NCBI GenBank assembly: GCA_045644325.1
Contig: JAZRGT010000039.1
Coordinates: 1 to 47,477 of the forward strand
Length of the DNA stretch: 47,477 nucleotides
Source of the DNA: CAG-390 sp045644325
GTDB lineage: Bacteria > Bacillota > Clostridia > Oscillospirales > CAG-272
Reading direction: 5' to 3'
Shown here: in pieces, positions 25,965 through 34,126 of the stretch
How positions within the stretch are numbered: the first letter of the stretch is position 1
How the letters are laid out: every line of letters starts with the position of its first letter
Made by a program: the position numbers and the translations under genes
Notes under the pieces: generated by a model
Databases searched by the model: none
What the model was told of the DNA's origin: nothing
The model's input: the letters and a program-made list of their open reading frames with translations, nothing else

Positions 25965-27410
25965 TCAAGCCGCCTTTTCGGTGAGTGCGAAGATCATATC
26001 AATGAATGCATCTGCATCTTCATAGGCGATGAGTCTTCCATCCATAAAATCGAAGGATACAACGCAATATTCATCCGTGTAGCCTCTGACAGAGACAGTG
26101 ACCCCGGAGCCGGGCTGCGATCGGAGCGCGACGTATACAGCGAACAGCTCTCCCTTTGGATCTTCATTGAAAGAAGCATCAAAATAAGCGACGTTTGATA
26201 CCGTCTTCATATTCTCAAAAGCCTTAACGAGCGCACCGATCGCATCAGCATCGTCCGATACGTCAGAGGAAAAGGATATCTTGCCGTCCGTGCTTTCCAC
26301 GTTTACTTTAACCGTCTCTCCGCCCGCGGTAAAGGTCATCGATTCGATAAGCTCGTAATTCGGGAGCCAGAGCTCGTCGGGATAGAGCTTTGCGGGCTCG
26401 ACGCTGATAATATCAAGCCATTCGTCGGACGAGGAGAGGGTATAAACGAGCTTCGAGGTATCGGTATGAACGTAAATACTGCCATCCTCTCTCTGCGATC
26501 CGAGATAGATGACATACTCCTTCTTCTGAAGCACGCCGGTTTCGCCCTCGTCAGCATTATAGGAGATCACAATCTTTTTGCTCTCCGAGAAGCCAAACTC
26601 TCCCGCGGTATAGTCAAGTCCGACGCATTCCTCAAAGGCAAGTCCCGTGATGAGCGCGGAAAGACTGTCACCGAGATCGGTGCGGAGAGGAGTTTCGCGA
26701 GGGAGCGAGGACATTTCAACGAGTCCGCTTCTGAAATACCACTCGTATCTGTCGGTATAATCCGCGGAGTTGCCCGAAGGATAATAAACGAAATCTCTGT
26801 AATTGCCCGCATTACTGTACTCCACGCCGAGGATCTTCGCCTCGGTAATAACGGGGGGCGTTTCCTCGAGCACGAAATCGTGGATATCGAGCTTGAGCGA
26901 GGTCTTCACTGCCGACTCGATCATATAGACGGTATTCGGCGCGCCTGCCTCGGAGATGTAGTAGCTGGAATTGAAGGAGTTGATATTTCCGATGAAAAAT
27001 TGCTTTGCAGTGCCGTCCGAAAAACTGAACTTGACCGTCATCGAGGGCGCGTCAAGACCGTATTCGGCAAGCTGCTCGGAGCTGACACCCTCAAGCTTAT
27101 ACTTTGATTTTGCGTTGTTGAGCGCGGTGACGATATTGGCAAACGCCATATTGTCAAGCGGGACATCGCCGTCCTCACTCCAATTCCACTCGGTCGCCTT
27201 ATCGTTGAGCGCAAAGGTAAGATTCTCTTCCCCGTGCTTCAGCTCAAGCCCGACGAGCAGAGTGTGGTCGATCGCGGCGATCTGATGGGACTGCTCTGCG
27301 GTTGTTTCGTCCGCCTCGTCCTCACGCCACATCGGACTTGCAAAGAAGTACACGGCGAGAAGGACGAGCAGAACGGCGAGTAAAATAATGATTGATTTAA
27401 ACTTTTTCAT
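25965..27410 (-). CDS. DUF4340 domain protein, membrane-anchored
   Basis: This 481-residue protein has one N-terminal membrane segment (IIILLAVLLVLLAVYFFA) and a large outside part. Stretches such as VGLELKHGEENLTF, WSEDGDVPLDN, LAEYGLDAPSMTVKFSFSDG and FFIGNINSFNSSYYI are typical of DUF4340, a family found next to GldG-type ABC transporter genes. The module repeats in the second half (LIESMTFTAGGETVKVNV). The function is not established. By operon context it is likely an accessory of the exporter encoded just upstream. The ATG lies 11 nt after the GldG-like stop, and its end is one base from the CBS gene. Confidence 0.85.
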   Translation of the reverse strand: MKKFKSIIILLAVLLVLLAVYFFASPMWREDEADETTAEQSHQIAAIDHTLLVGLELKHGEENLTFALNDKATEWNWSEDGDVPLDNMAFANIVTALNNAKSKYKLEGVSSEQLAEYGLDAPSMTVKFSFSDGTAKQFFIGNINSFNSSYYISEAGAPNTVYMIESAVKTSLKLDIHDFVLEETPPVITEAKILGVEYSNAGNYRDFVYYPSGNSADYTDRYEWYFRSGLVEMSSLPRETPLRTDLGDSLSALITGLAFEECVGLDYTAGEFGFSESKKIVISYNADEGETGVLQKKEYVIYLGSQREDGSIYVHTDTSKLVYTLSSSDEWLDIISVEPAKLYPDELWLPNYELIESMTFTAGGETVKVNVESTDGKISFSSDVSDDADAIGALVKAFENMKTVSNVAYFDASFNEDPKGELFAVYVALRSQPGSGVTVSVRGYTDEYCVVSFDFMDGRLIAYEDADAFIDMIFALTEKAA

Positions 27411-27421
27411 ATTGGCTTTAA

Positions 27422-28879
27422 TTATCTGCTGCGGCGACGGATCCAGTAGATGATTCCGCCTCCGAGAACCGCGCCGGGGATGATGAAGATGAGGATGGTT
27501 CCCCAGATATTCGCATCAATTGCCGTGGTGGTGATAAGAGTTTCGGAAAGCTCAACACCGGGAATCTCGGGCAGCGACGAAGTGAAGTTACCCGTGAGGT
27601 AGTTCATCGCGCTGTAAAAAGCGTAGAAGTTGCCGCCGTTTGTGTAAGTGATAAGGCTGTCGGAGAGGAATCCGCCCGATGCGATCCAGCAAAGAGTCGC
27701 GCCGTTTTCCTTTTCCGCAACAACGCCGAGATTCTTCACGCCCGCCTCGCCGTTCTGACCGCCGATGACGGAATACGCCTTATCGGTGGTGGTGAAGATC
27801 GGGGTTGCGGTCACGCCCGAGGTCTCAGCGACCCGGATGGCGTGCGAATTCGAAAGGAGAACGGAGATATTGTTCTGCGCGATATAAGCCACCGAATTAT
27901 GCGAATCGCTTACGGTAGGATAGATAACTGCGGGGGACTGGATATACGCGCCCGTGCTTCCCTCGTAAACCGTTCCCGCCTCCGCCGAGAGACCGAACTC
28001 TGCGACTACCGAGGCAAGAGTCTTGAACTGATCCGCACCGTTTGCGGTGATGAGCAGGAGATTACCGCCGTTCGAGAGGTAGTTCGAAATAGTTGCCGCC
28101 TCGAGCGCGGTGATATCCGACGTGGGATTATTGATAACGATGCAGGTGCAATCTGCGGGAACGGGATCACCGAGGGCGAGATTGATGCTATCGTATCTGA
28201 AGCCAACACTGTCGAGATTATTGGTCACAACCTCGGGGAACTCCGCCTCACCGTGACCGCTGAGGAGATACATCGAGGGCACGGTCTCCGCGCAAACGTA
28301 TTCGATGCCGAGGGTGAGTACGCTGTCAAAATACTGAACGGGTGTGAACTTGTAGCCGTAATAGGACTCGTACATCGCGCCATAGCTTGCGTACTCCTCG
28401 TAGCTCATCGAGTAATTGATATCTGCGTTGTAGAAAAGGAAGAAATCGTAATAGTCGATGACTTTTACGCGCTTCTCTGTTTCGATAATAACGCTGTTTT
28501 CGTTAAGTGCCTCTGTCTGATATTTTTCAAGGAAGGAGGGATCGCGGGTGGGATCGACTCTTTGAAGCGTTATTTTGGAATTAAGGGAGGAGTATCTGTC
28601 AAGGAAGGTCTTGAAATCACTGTCCTCATATCCGTCGGTGCAGACGTAGTAGATAGTGATCTTATCCTTAACTCCCGCCACGAAGCTCTGGCTCGTGCCG
28701 GAGATATCGAACTTGCCCGTTCCGCTGGTGTCGATCATTGTAAGCTTTGTCGGAAGCGAGCCGACAAGCATATTGACAACGACTAAAACGGCGAGAAGGA
28801 TCAAAGAGATAACGACCGCGTAGGTGCCGCTTTTTCCTCTTCTGTCAAAGAGGGGCTTTTTATTCATATTGTTATTCAT
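27422..28879 (-). CDS. GldG-family ABC transporter auxiliary protein
   Basis: This 485-residue protein has membrane segments at both ends (VVISLILLAVLVVVNMLVG near 20-40 and GTILIFIIPGAVLGGGIIYW at the C-terminus) and a large outside domain. The domain includes KDKITIYYVCTDGYEDSDF, a thioredoxin-like start, then RVDPTRDPSFLEKY, and LLSGHGEAEFP followed by CIVINNPTSDI and GGNLLLI. This is the ABC_transp_aux (GldG/PF09822) arrangement first described in gliding bacteria and widespread in non-gliders. A GGAGGTG site precedes the ATG at 28879. Its cargo is unknown. Confidence 0.87.
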   Translation of the reverse strand: MNNNMNKKPLFDRRGKSGTYAVVISLILLAVLVVVNMLVGSLPTKLTMIDTSGTGKFDISGTSQSFVAGVKDKITIYYVCTDGYEDSDFKTFLDRYSSLNSKITLQRVDPTRDPSFLEKYQTEALNENSVIIETEKRVKVIDYYDFFLFYNADINYSMSYEEYASYGAMYESYYGYKFTPVQYFDSVLTLGIEYVCAETVPSMYLLSGHGEAEFPEVVTNNLDSVGFRYDSINLALGDPVPADCTCIVINNPTSDITALEAATISNYLSNGGNLLLITANGADQFKTLASVVAEFGLSAEAGTVYEGSTGAYIQSPAVIYPTVSDSHNSVAYIAQNNISVLLSNSHAIRVAETSGVTATPIFTTTDKAYSVIGGQNGEAGVKNLGVVAEKENGATLCWIASGGFLSDSLITYTNGGNFYAFYSAMNYLTGNFTSSLPEIPGVELSETLITTTAIDANIWGTILIFIIPGAVLGGGIIYWIRRRSR

Positions 28880-28891
28880 ATCGCACCTCCG

Positions 28892-29755
28892 TCAGCTCCA
28901 GCGGCGCTTGTCAAAGGACTGCACCGTAAGGAAAATAAAGAACACAGCAAAGGAAATATAGTATACCACCGCTCCGACGTCGAAAATACCGCCGAGGAAG
29001 GTGTAGTATCTGTCAAAGAGAGCAAGATACTCAAGCATTTTCGGGAATGCGGAAGCATAAAGCTCGGAATTGATAAAATAGATCGCCACGGTGGGAACGA
29101 GCGTTACTACCGCAACGATAGCCGCGATAACGTAGTTTTTGGTAAGGAAATAAACGATAAGAGCAAGCACGATCGCAAGAACCGCAAAACAAGCGAAGGA
29201 CGCAAGCGCAGATGCGGGGATAAGTCCGACGAGCGAACCGAGCAGGTAGAGCGCAAGCGAGGTGACGATACCGCCGATAGCGGCGATAAGCTGATTCTCG
29301 GTCAGCGAGGAAACGAAGGTGCAGACCGCGATAAGTGCCGCGCCGAGGAGGAAAAATCCGAGAAGCGCGCTGTAAGCCGACGCGAAATTGACCGCGCCGT
29401 ACATACCGATAATTATGGGAGTAACACCCATACCGAGGCAGGCAACCGCCCATACTGCGAGCATAGCGAAATACTTACCGAGCACAACCTGCGCCGAGCT
29501 TACGGGAAGCGAATAAAGAAGCATATCCGTCTTATTTCGTCTGTCCTCCGACATCGAACGCATCGTAAGTATCGGGATGATAAGCAGAAGCACGATCATA
29601 AGGTTGCTGAGTGCGTACTCGTAGGACGCGTACTGACCGATAAAGTTGAGTGCCGTCGCGAAGATTCCCGAAAAGAGCCAGATAGCGGCGAGGAATACGT
29701 ATCCCGACACGTTGATAAAATATGACTTGAATTCACGTTTGAAAATAGCGATCAT
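28892..29755 (-). CDS. ABC-2 type transporter permease (GldF-like)
   Basis: This 287-residue polytopic protein has about six hydrophobic segments. It begins MIAIFKREFKSYFINVSGYVFLA, whose basic N-terminus followed by a first helix is typical of ABC-2 permeases. The stretch ILTMRSMSEDRRNKTDMLLYSLPVSS lies after the second helix, as in the GldF/NosY group. Its ATG shares one base with the stop of the ATPase gene (TAATG), so the two are coupled. With the GldG-like and DUF4340 proteins it should form one exporter or envelope-remodelling complex. Confidence 0.9.
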   Translation of the reverse strand: MIAIFKREFKSYFINVSGYVFLAAIWLFSGIFATALNFIGQYASYEYALSNLMIVLLLIIPILTMRSMSEDRRNKTDMLLYSLPVSSAQVVLGKYFAMLAVWAVACLGMGVTPIIIGMYGAVNFASAYSALLGFFLLGAALIAVCTFVSSLTENQLIAAIGGIVTSLALYLLGSLVGLIPASALASFACFAVLAIVLALIVYFLTKNYVIAAIVAVVTLVPTVAIYFINSELYASAFPKMLEYLALFDRYYTFLGGIFDVGAVVYYISFAVFFIFLTVQSFDKRRWS

Positions 29756-30819
29756 TATTCGTCGTCCTCCTCATCCGAAGAACCGAAGAGGGGCTTGTAA
29801 TCGTCCTCTTCCTTCTCCTTCTTTTTTGCGGGCTTCTTTTCCTCGGGAGAGTCGTCCTCTTCCTCGGTGACCTCGGCGATCAGGCTTGCATCCCTCTCGT
29901 CGGTTCCGTAGGCGAGCTGGAGGAAGATGTCCTCGAGCGTGCTCTCGTCGGTGTGCATTTCGAGTATCGGCATTTTCGCCTCGGCAAAGGCATTGAAGAG
30001 AGCCTCGCGGACGTCTGCGGAGTATGTGATCGAAGCGTTTACGATGCCGTCGTTTTCGGAATATTCGGCGCTCTCGACACCCGAAATAGCCGAAATAAGC
30101 TTTTCGGCACGTTTTTTGTCGCCCTTGATCTTGAGAGTCAGACCGTTGCCGCCCGCGCGTGCCTCAAGATTTTCGAGAGTTTCGTTGGCAACGATATTGC
30201 CCTTTGAGATGATGATAACGTGGTCGCAGACCGCGCTTATCTCGGCGAGAATGTGGCTCGAGATGATAACGGTCTTGATACGTCCGAGCTTACGGATAAG
30301 GTTTCTGATCTCAATTATCTGCGCGGGGTCGAGACCGACCGTCGGCACGTCGAGGATGATAACGTCGGGCTCGCCGATCATCGCCTGAGCGATGCCGACA
30401 CGCTGACAGTATCCCTTTGAGAGATTGCGGATGAGGCGGTCGCGGACGTCGTAGATCTGCGTCAGCTGCATGACCTCCTTGACGTGGCGCAGGCTCTTTT
30501 CAAAGGGAACGCCCTTTGCCTCTGCAACGAACATCAGATACTCGCGGGGAGTCATTTCGCCGTAAACAGGCGGCTGCTCGGGGAGATATCCGATATGTCG
30601 CTTTGCCTCGAGGGGCTCCTCAAAGATATCGTGACCGTCAACCGTGACCTCACCCGAGGTAGCGGCAAGACAGCCTGTGAGTATGTTCATAGTGGTCGAT
30701 TTGCCCGCACCGTTCGGACCGAGCAGACCGTATATCTTTCCGGGCTTGATATCGAAAGATATACCCTTAACGGCAAGATGACCGCCGTAATTCTTAGTTA
30801 GATTTCTGACCTTAATCAA
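29755..30819 (-). CDS. ABC transporter ATP-binding protein (GldA-like)
   Basis: This 354-residue ABC ATPase starts with TTG at 30819, preceded by AAGGAGG. Walker A is GLLGPNGAGKST (31-42), Q-loop Gln is Q82, the signature is LSKGYCQR (133-140), and the H-loop His is H189. Walker B reads VIILDVPTVGLDP: the catalytic Glu that normally follows D157 is Val158 (GTG codon, one base from GAG). This could weaken ATP hydrolysis, or be an assembly error. After the ATPase core comes a domain of about 100 residues, then an unusual tail rich in Glu, Asp and Lys (residues about 315-354) of no known function. It is first in its operon. Confidence 0.9.
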   Translation of the reverse strand: MIKVRNLTKNYGGHLAVKGISFDIKPGKIYGLLGPNGAGKSTTMNILTGCLAATSGEVTVDGHDIFEEPLEAKRHIGYLPEQPPVYGEMTPREYLMFVAEAKGVPFEKSLRHVKEVMQLTQIYDVRDRLIRNLSKGYCQRVGIAQAMIGEPDVIILDVPTVGLDPAQIIEIRNLIRKLGRIKTVIISSHILAEISAVCDHVIIISKGNIVANETLENLEARAGGNGLTLKIKGDKKRAEKLISAISGVESAEYSENDGIVNASITYSADVREALFNAFAEAKMPILEMHTDESTLEDIFLQLAYGTDERDASLIAEVTEEEDDSPEEKKPAKKKEKEEDDYKPLFGSSDEEDDE

Positions 30820-30836
30820 AATTCGTAACCTCCTTG

Positions 30837-31051
30837 TAAATTATACCAATCAGCCAATTGTAAAACTGCGTTTTACAATTGAAAATCGCGCGCTTATCGC
30901 CGCGTGCCAAAATCTACGATTTTGGCAGCTCCCCTCGGCGCGCGGGCTCGCCTCGCTCGCCTAAAAGGTGTTTTTTCGGTCGGCAAAGCCGCCGAAAAAA
31001 CGGATTTTATCAAAATTTACGTAATTCTGCAATCGGCTAAATTATACCAAT
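30837..31051. repeat. Palindrome cluster flanked by a 14-bp direct repeat
   Basis: TAAATTATACCAAT occurs at 30837-30850 and again at 31038-31051. Between the copies lie three palindromes: 30855-30881 (CAATTGTAAAAC / GTTTTACAATTG), 30905-30927 (TGCCAAAATC / GATTTTGGCA) and 30971-31000 (TTTTTTCGG-CGGC paired with its complement, one bulge). The first copy also contains the probable -10 (TATAAT on the minus strand, 30840-30845) of the ABC operon. The flanking repeat looks like a target-site duplication, but the insert carries no gene. From 31052 to about 31266 I see nothing further. Confidence 0.55.
30855..30881. repeat. Short palindrome, copy 2 of a repeated hairpin
   Basis: This is a perfect 12-bp palindrome, CAATTGTAAAAC / GTTTTACAATTG, around TGC. 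It shares its arms with the hairpin at 11767-11789. It lies directly upstream of the -10 of the ABC operon, where it could act as an operator or simply be a dispersed repeat. Confidence 0.8.
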
Positions 31052-31266
31052 ATATAGAATACCATTAAACTGTGTCGTGAGGATGATGTATTTTTGAAAA
31101 AATTATGATTGTGTGAAGAAAGTAGGATAATAATATATTTTCTATCAATTACTCACCGCCAAAGTCTCCCCGATTTTTCATCTTCATACACCCTTGCACA
31201 TTTTTAGAGCGAATCTTTTTATGCGCAAAAAACTTAGACTTTTAACAGTACAAAAGTTTGACTTAA

Positions 31267-31618
31267 CTCAGAAAAATATGTTCGCACTCTCAAAATCAGC
31301 CTTCCCCGGTGGGGGAAGGTGGCAGCCGAAGGCTGACGGATGAGGCGCCAAATAAGATACTGTTTTTCGAGCGTAGCGAGAAAATCTTCCCGATTGGATA
31401 TCTGAACAGTTATATCCTGAATTATAAATAGGGCGAATTTCCATCGCATATCGGTTCGCACTTGGTTTAGTCAAAGGAAACTACTTCGTGCGGTTACCGT
31501 TTTGAAGATTTTTGCCAAGGCAAAAATCGGTATCTCATTGGCGCCTCATCCGCCGCTTTGCGGCACCTTCCCCCACCGGGGAAGGCTGGTTTTGAGAGTG
31601 CGAACATAGCTTTCTGAA
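31267..31618. mobile_element. MITE-like long inverted-repeat element B
   Basis: Arms at about 31267-31350 and 31539-31618 are reverse complements with a few mismatches. Each arm contains CCTTCCCC-GGT-GGGGGAAGG and ends near ATGTTCGCACTCTCAAAA. The left arm has the inner hairpin GGCAGCCGAAGGCTGACGG. The right arm has GCCGCAAAGCGGC in its place. A second, weaker inverted repeat lies inside. No gene is present. From 31619 to 31760 there is only a short hairpin, AGGCTGTT / AACAGCCT (31692-31722), perhaps the methyltransferase terminator. Confidence 0.78.
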
Positions 31619-31760
31619 TAAAGTTTTTTATTGACTGTAAATTTATGTACAACATATTATCTCGATCAATGGTATTTCGCACAAATATTTGAGGCTGTTA
31701 CATTTTCTCAATGCAACAGCCTTCTACTCATTCAAATATATTTAATTCAGAAACTGAATT

Positions 31761-32696
31761 TTATGCTTTTATTCCTGTGACGATAAAGTTAAATCCACCC
31801 GTCCATTCAAAACTGCTATCATTTTCAAAATTGTTGGTTACATAATCCAACTTTACCCTCATCAGTTCTATCAAGCGTTTAAGTTTATGATCGTCAAATC
31901 CATGTTCAATATAAACATCTTTTTTATCATTATAACGTGAAGTAATCCACGCGATGTCGTCTTCGATTTCCTTTTTCAGTAATTCCTGTCTGTATTCAAG
32001 GGGATATTTTTCGTCGTTGTAATTGAATGTGTATGCAAATGGATGTATTTGAATATGCTTCAATCCGCAGATTTCAAACATTTTGGGATAACGCAGGGCG
32101 TGCCATTCTTCACTTTGGTTAAAATCGGTGTTTTTTCTCGCGTATTTGGAAAAAATATGCATTTCTTCGCTCGACAACCTTTGAAGCTCATCTGCGCCGT
32201 CGAAAGGATAATCTCCTTGCCATACGATACGCGGGATTGCATTTGTCGCTATTACACAAGATACTACACCTCCGGGCTTGCACACGCGGATCATTTCTTT
32301 CAAGCCTGCAACGGGATCGGATAAAACACCGATATAAGTGTAATTTGTTACTGCATCATAAGTATTATCACTTGTAGACAAGTCAAAACCGTCATCAAGC
32401 CTTAACGTGACCTTATCGCTCAAATTAAGGTCTTGGAGCTTTCGATTGCCGTACTCAATAAACCCTTGATTTATATCGAATCCATCAATGTGACCGCCGA
32501 TTATATCTGTTGCCAAATATCGTGCAAATACACCGGTCCCGCAGCCTGCGTCAAGCACATAGCTATCAGGAGTTATTCCAAGCCATTTATAGAAAAGAGG
32601 GCGCATATCCTCGGTAAACCGAAATGAGCGATTTTCAAATCCAGAATAATTCTGCCATGCTTTCCAAATCTCATTACTGCTTTTATTGATATTCAT
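31761..32696 (-). CDS. Class I SAM-dependent methyltransferase
   Basis: This 311-residue cytoplasmic methyltransferase shows the SAM-binding motif I in YVLDAGCGTGVFARYLA and motif II around IDGFDINQGFIEYG. Also visible are LRLDDGFDLSTSDNTYDAVTNYTYIGVLSDP and the post-motif VCKPGGVVSCVIATN. I choose the ATG at 32696, which has AGGAGG (32705-32710) at an ideal 8 nt. The longer frame from 32738 would run into the previous gene's stop and through this site. The substrate is unknown. Its base composition is visibly more AT-rich than the genes around it and it borders the palindrome-rich region, both signs of transfer. It follows the HTH gene by 38 nt on the same strand. Confidence 0.85.
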   Translation of the reverse strand: MNINKSSNEIWKAWQNYSGFENRSFRFTEDMRPLFYKWLGITPDSYVLDAGCGTGVFARYLATDIIGGHIDGFDINQGFIEYGNRKLQDLNLSDKVTLRLDDGFDLSTSDNTYDAVTNYTYIGVLSDPVAGLKEMIRVCKPGGVVSCVIATNAIPRIVWQGDYPFDGADELQRLSSEEMHIFSKYARKNTDFNQSEEWHALRYPKMFEICGLKHIQIHPFAYTFNYNDEKYPLEYRQELLKKEIEDDIAWITSRYNDKKDVYIEHGFDDHKLKRLIELMRVKLDYVTNNFENDSSFEWTGGFNFIVTGIKA

Positions 32697-32734
32697 TCTC
32701 CGCTCCTCCTCATTATTGTCAATAACTCTTGTGC

Positions 32735-33961
32735 TCACTCTTCCCCTCTCGCGAGGACTTTAAGTGTCGTGTTTTTTCCAAGCGTTTCATACGATGCGCG
32801 CTTGATCCTTCCGATCACGATATCTCCGTTGCCCGAAACCGAGATATGCGCCTCGCCGACGGTGAGTTCGGGCGCATCAAATTCACCCGATCCGCGAACG
32901 GTCAGCTTCAGAGTATCCACCTCGCCGCCGCATTCGACATCCCCCGAGCCCGCGATGCTGACATTCATCTCGTCACCGACAACCTCCCTCGCCTTGACGC
33001 TTCCGCTTCCCGCTATGGTAATAAGGGGAGCGCAAAGCGACTCGGCTTCAACGTCGCCCGATCCGCTGACAGAAATATTCGTTCCGAAAGCCACGCGCCC
33101 GACCTTGACGTCACCGCTGCCCGAAATACTGCAATGCATTCTGTTGCAATCGGCGGCGGTCACGTCACCGCTGCCCGCGACGGATATTTCAAGAATGCCG
33201 CAGGAGGGCTCTATATTGCAATCCGAAGAGCCGCTGACCGAAATTTTGAATACACCGCCCCGTTCGCAGGGGAGATAAACGGTCAAGGCGTTCCGAGTAC
33301 GGCTCTGGAAATCCATAATCGACTTTTTGAAAGAAATTTCAAGAGTATCTCCGTTTGCCTCGGTAATCAGGTGGGATAAAAATTTCGAATTACCGCTTGC
33401 GACCACTCTTCCCTTTCCTTCAACCGTGCTTTTTATATAAAAATCACAGGGCATAGTCAGCTTTGCTGTAACGGATGAAAATTCGGAAAAATCGCGGCAA
33501 AGATCTCCCTTGATGCCGTCGGAGACATCTTCGTGATCTTCAGCCTCAATAAATCTTATCTCCCCGCCGCCGACGTTCACGGCATTGCACCGCTTGAGAT
33601 CGGCGCGGCTTCCGTCGGTAAAATATGCGATGTGATTTTCCGAGTCTATCCTCTCGACCGTTTTGGAGGAATAGCAAGCACGGTTCTCGTGTGAAAATAC
33701 GTAATTCAGTCCGTCTCTTTTCTGCGGAAAAGGCACGATCTTGCCCTGATCGCTCTCAACTCCGAAAAGACTCTCGATCGGGATGTTCAATATCTCCGCG
33801 ATTTCTGGAAAGAGTGTAACGTCGGGATATCCGAGTCCGTTTTCCCACTTTGAGATTGCCTGCGGAGTGATGCCGAGCTTGTTCGCAAACGCTTCCTGAG
33901 TCATTCCCGCACGGCGTCTTGCTTCAAGAACGATATTACCGAAATTCTCTATTCCTGCCAT
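32735..33961 (-). CDS. XRE-family regulator fused to GIN-type beta-helix
   Basis: This 408-residue protein starts with a Cro/C1 helix-turn-helix (about 8-62, ARRRAGMTQEAFANKLGITP then AISKWENG). From about 160 to the end it has a GIN/DUF2807-like beta-helix. At least eight repeats of about 20 residues carry the signature S-G-S-G-D-V: ISVSGSSD, ISVAGSGDV, CSISGSGDV, ISVSGSGDV, ITIAGSGSV, VSIAGSGDV, LTVRGSGEF, ISVSGNGDI. No signal peptide or membrane segment is visible, so the whole protein seems cytoplasmic. GIN domains are usually exported or membrane-attached, so this fusion is unusual. A GGAGGT site and a consensus promoter precede it, and it diverges from deoC. Confidence 0.85.
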   Translation of the reverse strand: MAGIENFGNIVLEARRRAGMTQEAFANKLGITPQAISKWENGLGYPDVTLFPEIAEILNIPIESLFGVESDQGKIVPFPQKRDGLNYVFSHENRACYSSKTVERIDSENHIAYFTDGSRADLKRCNAVNVGGGEIRFIEAEDHEDVSDGIKGDLCRDFSEFSSVTAKLTMPCDFYIKSTVEGKGRVVASGNSKFLSHLITEANGDTLEISFKKSIMDFQSRTRNALTVYLPCERGGVFKISVSGSSDCNIEPSCGILEISVAGSGDVTAADCNRMHCSISGSGDVKVGRVAFGTNISVSGSGDVEAESLCAPLITIAGSGSVKAREVVGDEMNVSIAGSGDVECGGEVDTLKLTVRGSGEFDAPELTVGEAHISVSGNGDIVIGRIKRASYETLGKNTTLKVLARGEE

Positions 33962-33992
33962 TTTTGACCTCCGTCGATTTTATATTAGCATA

Positions 33993-34021
33993 ATTATACA
34001 ACATAATTATATAAAAGTCAA
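33993..34021 (-). promoter_or_regulatory. Promoter of the HTH-GIN gene
   Basis: On the minus strand TTGACT (34016-34021), a 17-bp spacer and TATAAT (33993-33998) precede the gene. The methyltransferase gene downstream probably shares this transcript. Confidence 0.78.
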
Positions 34022-34080
34022 TCATCGGGAAGTTTAAAAATCGGTACATTTGCATTACTTATCTTAAATTACACATAAAA

Positions 34081-34126
34081 AACACAACCGTCGGTTAAGT
34101 AATCGCATCTTAACAAAAACCGTGTT
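34081..34126. promoter_or_regulatory. Nested inverted repeat upstream of deoC
   Basis: Outer arms AACAC (34081-34085) and GTGTT (34122-34126) enclose inner arms GTTAAG (34094-34099) and CTTAAC (34109-34114). The outer right arm overlaps the deoC -35 box, so this could be an operator. The arms are short, so the call is tentative. Confidence 0.3.

Noticed and set aside
30971..31000. The hairpin with T6 and A6 ends as an intrinsic terminator
   Set aside because: The T-run is in the 5' arm of the stem on either strand and no free T-run follows, so it is better seen as a palindrome.
31234..31682. Three short open frames on the minus strand
   Set aside because: They arise from the hairpin modules of element B and read repeat sequence only.
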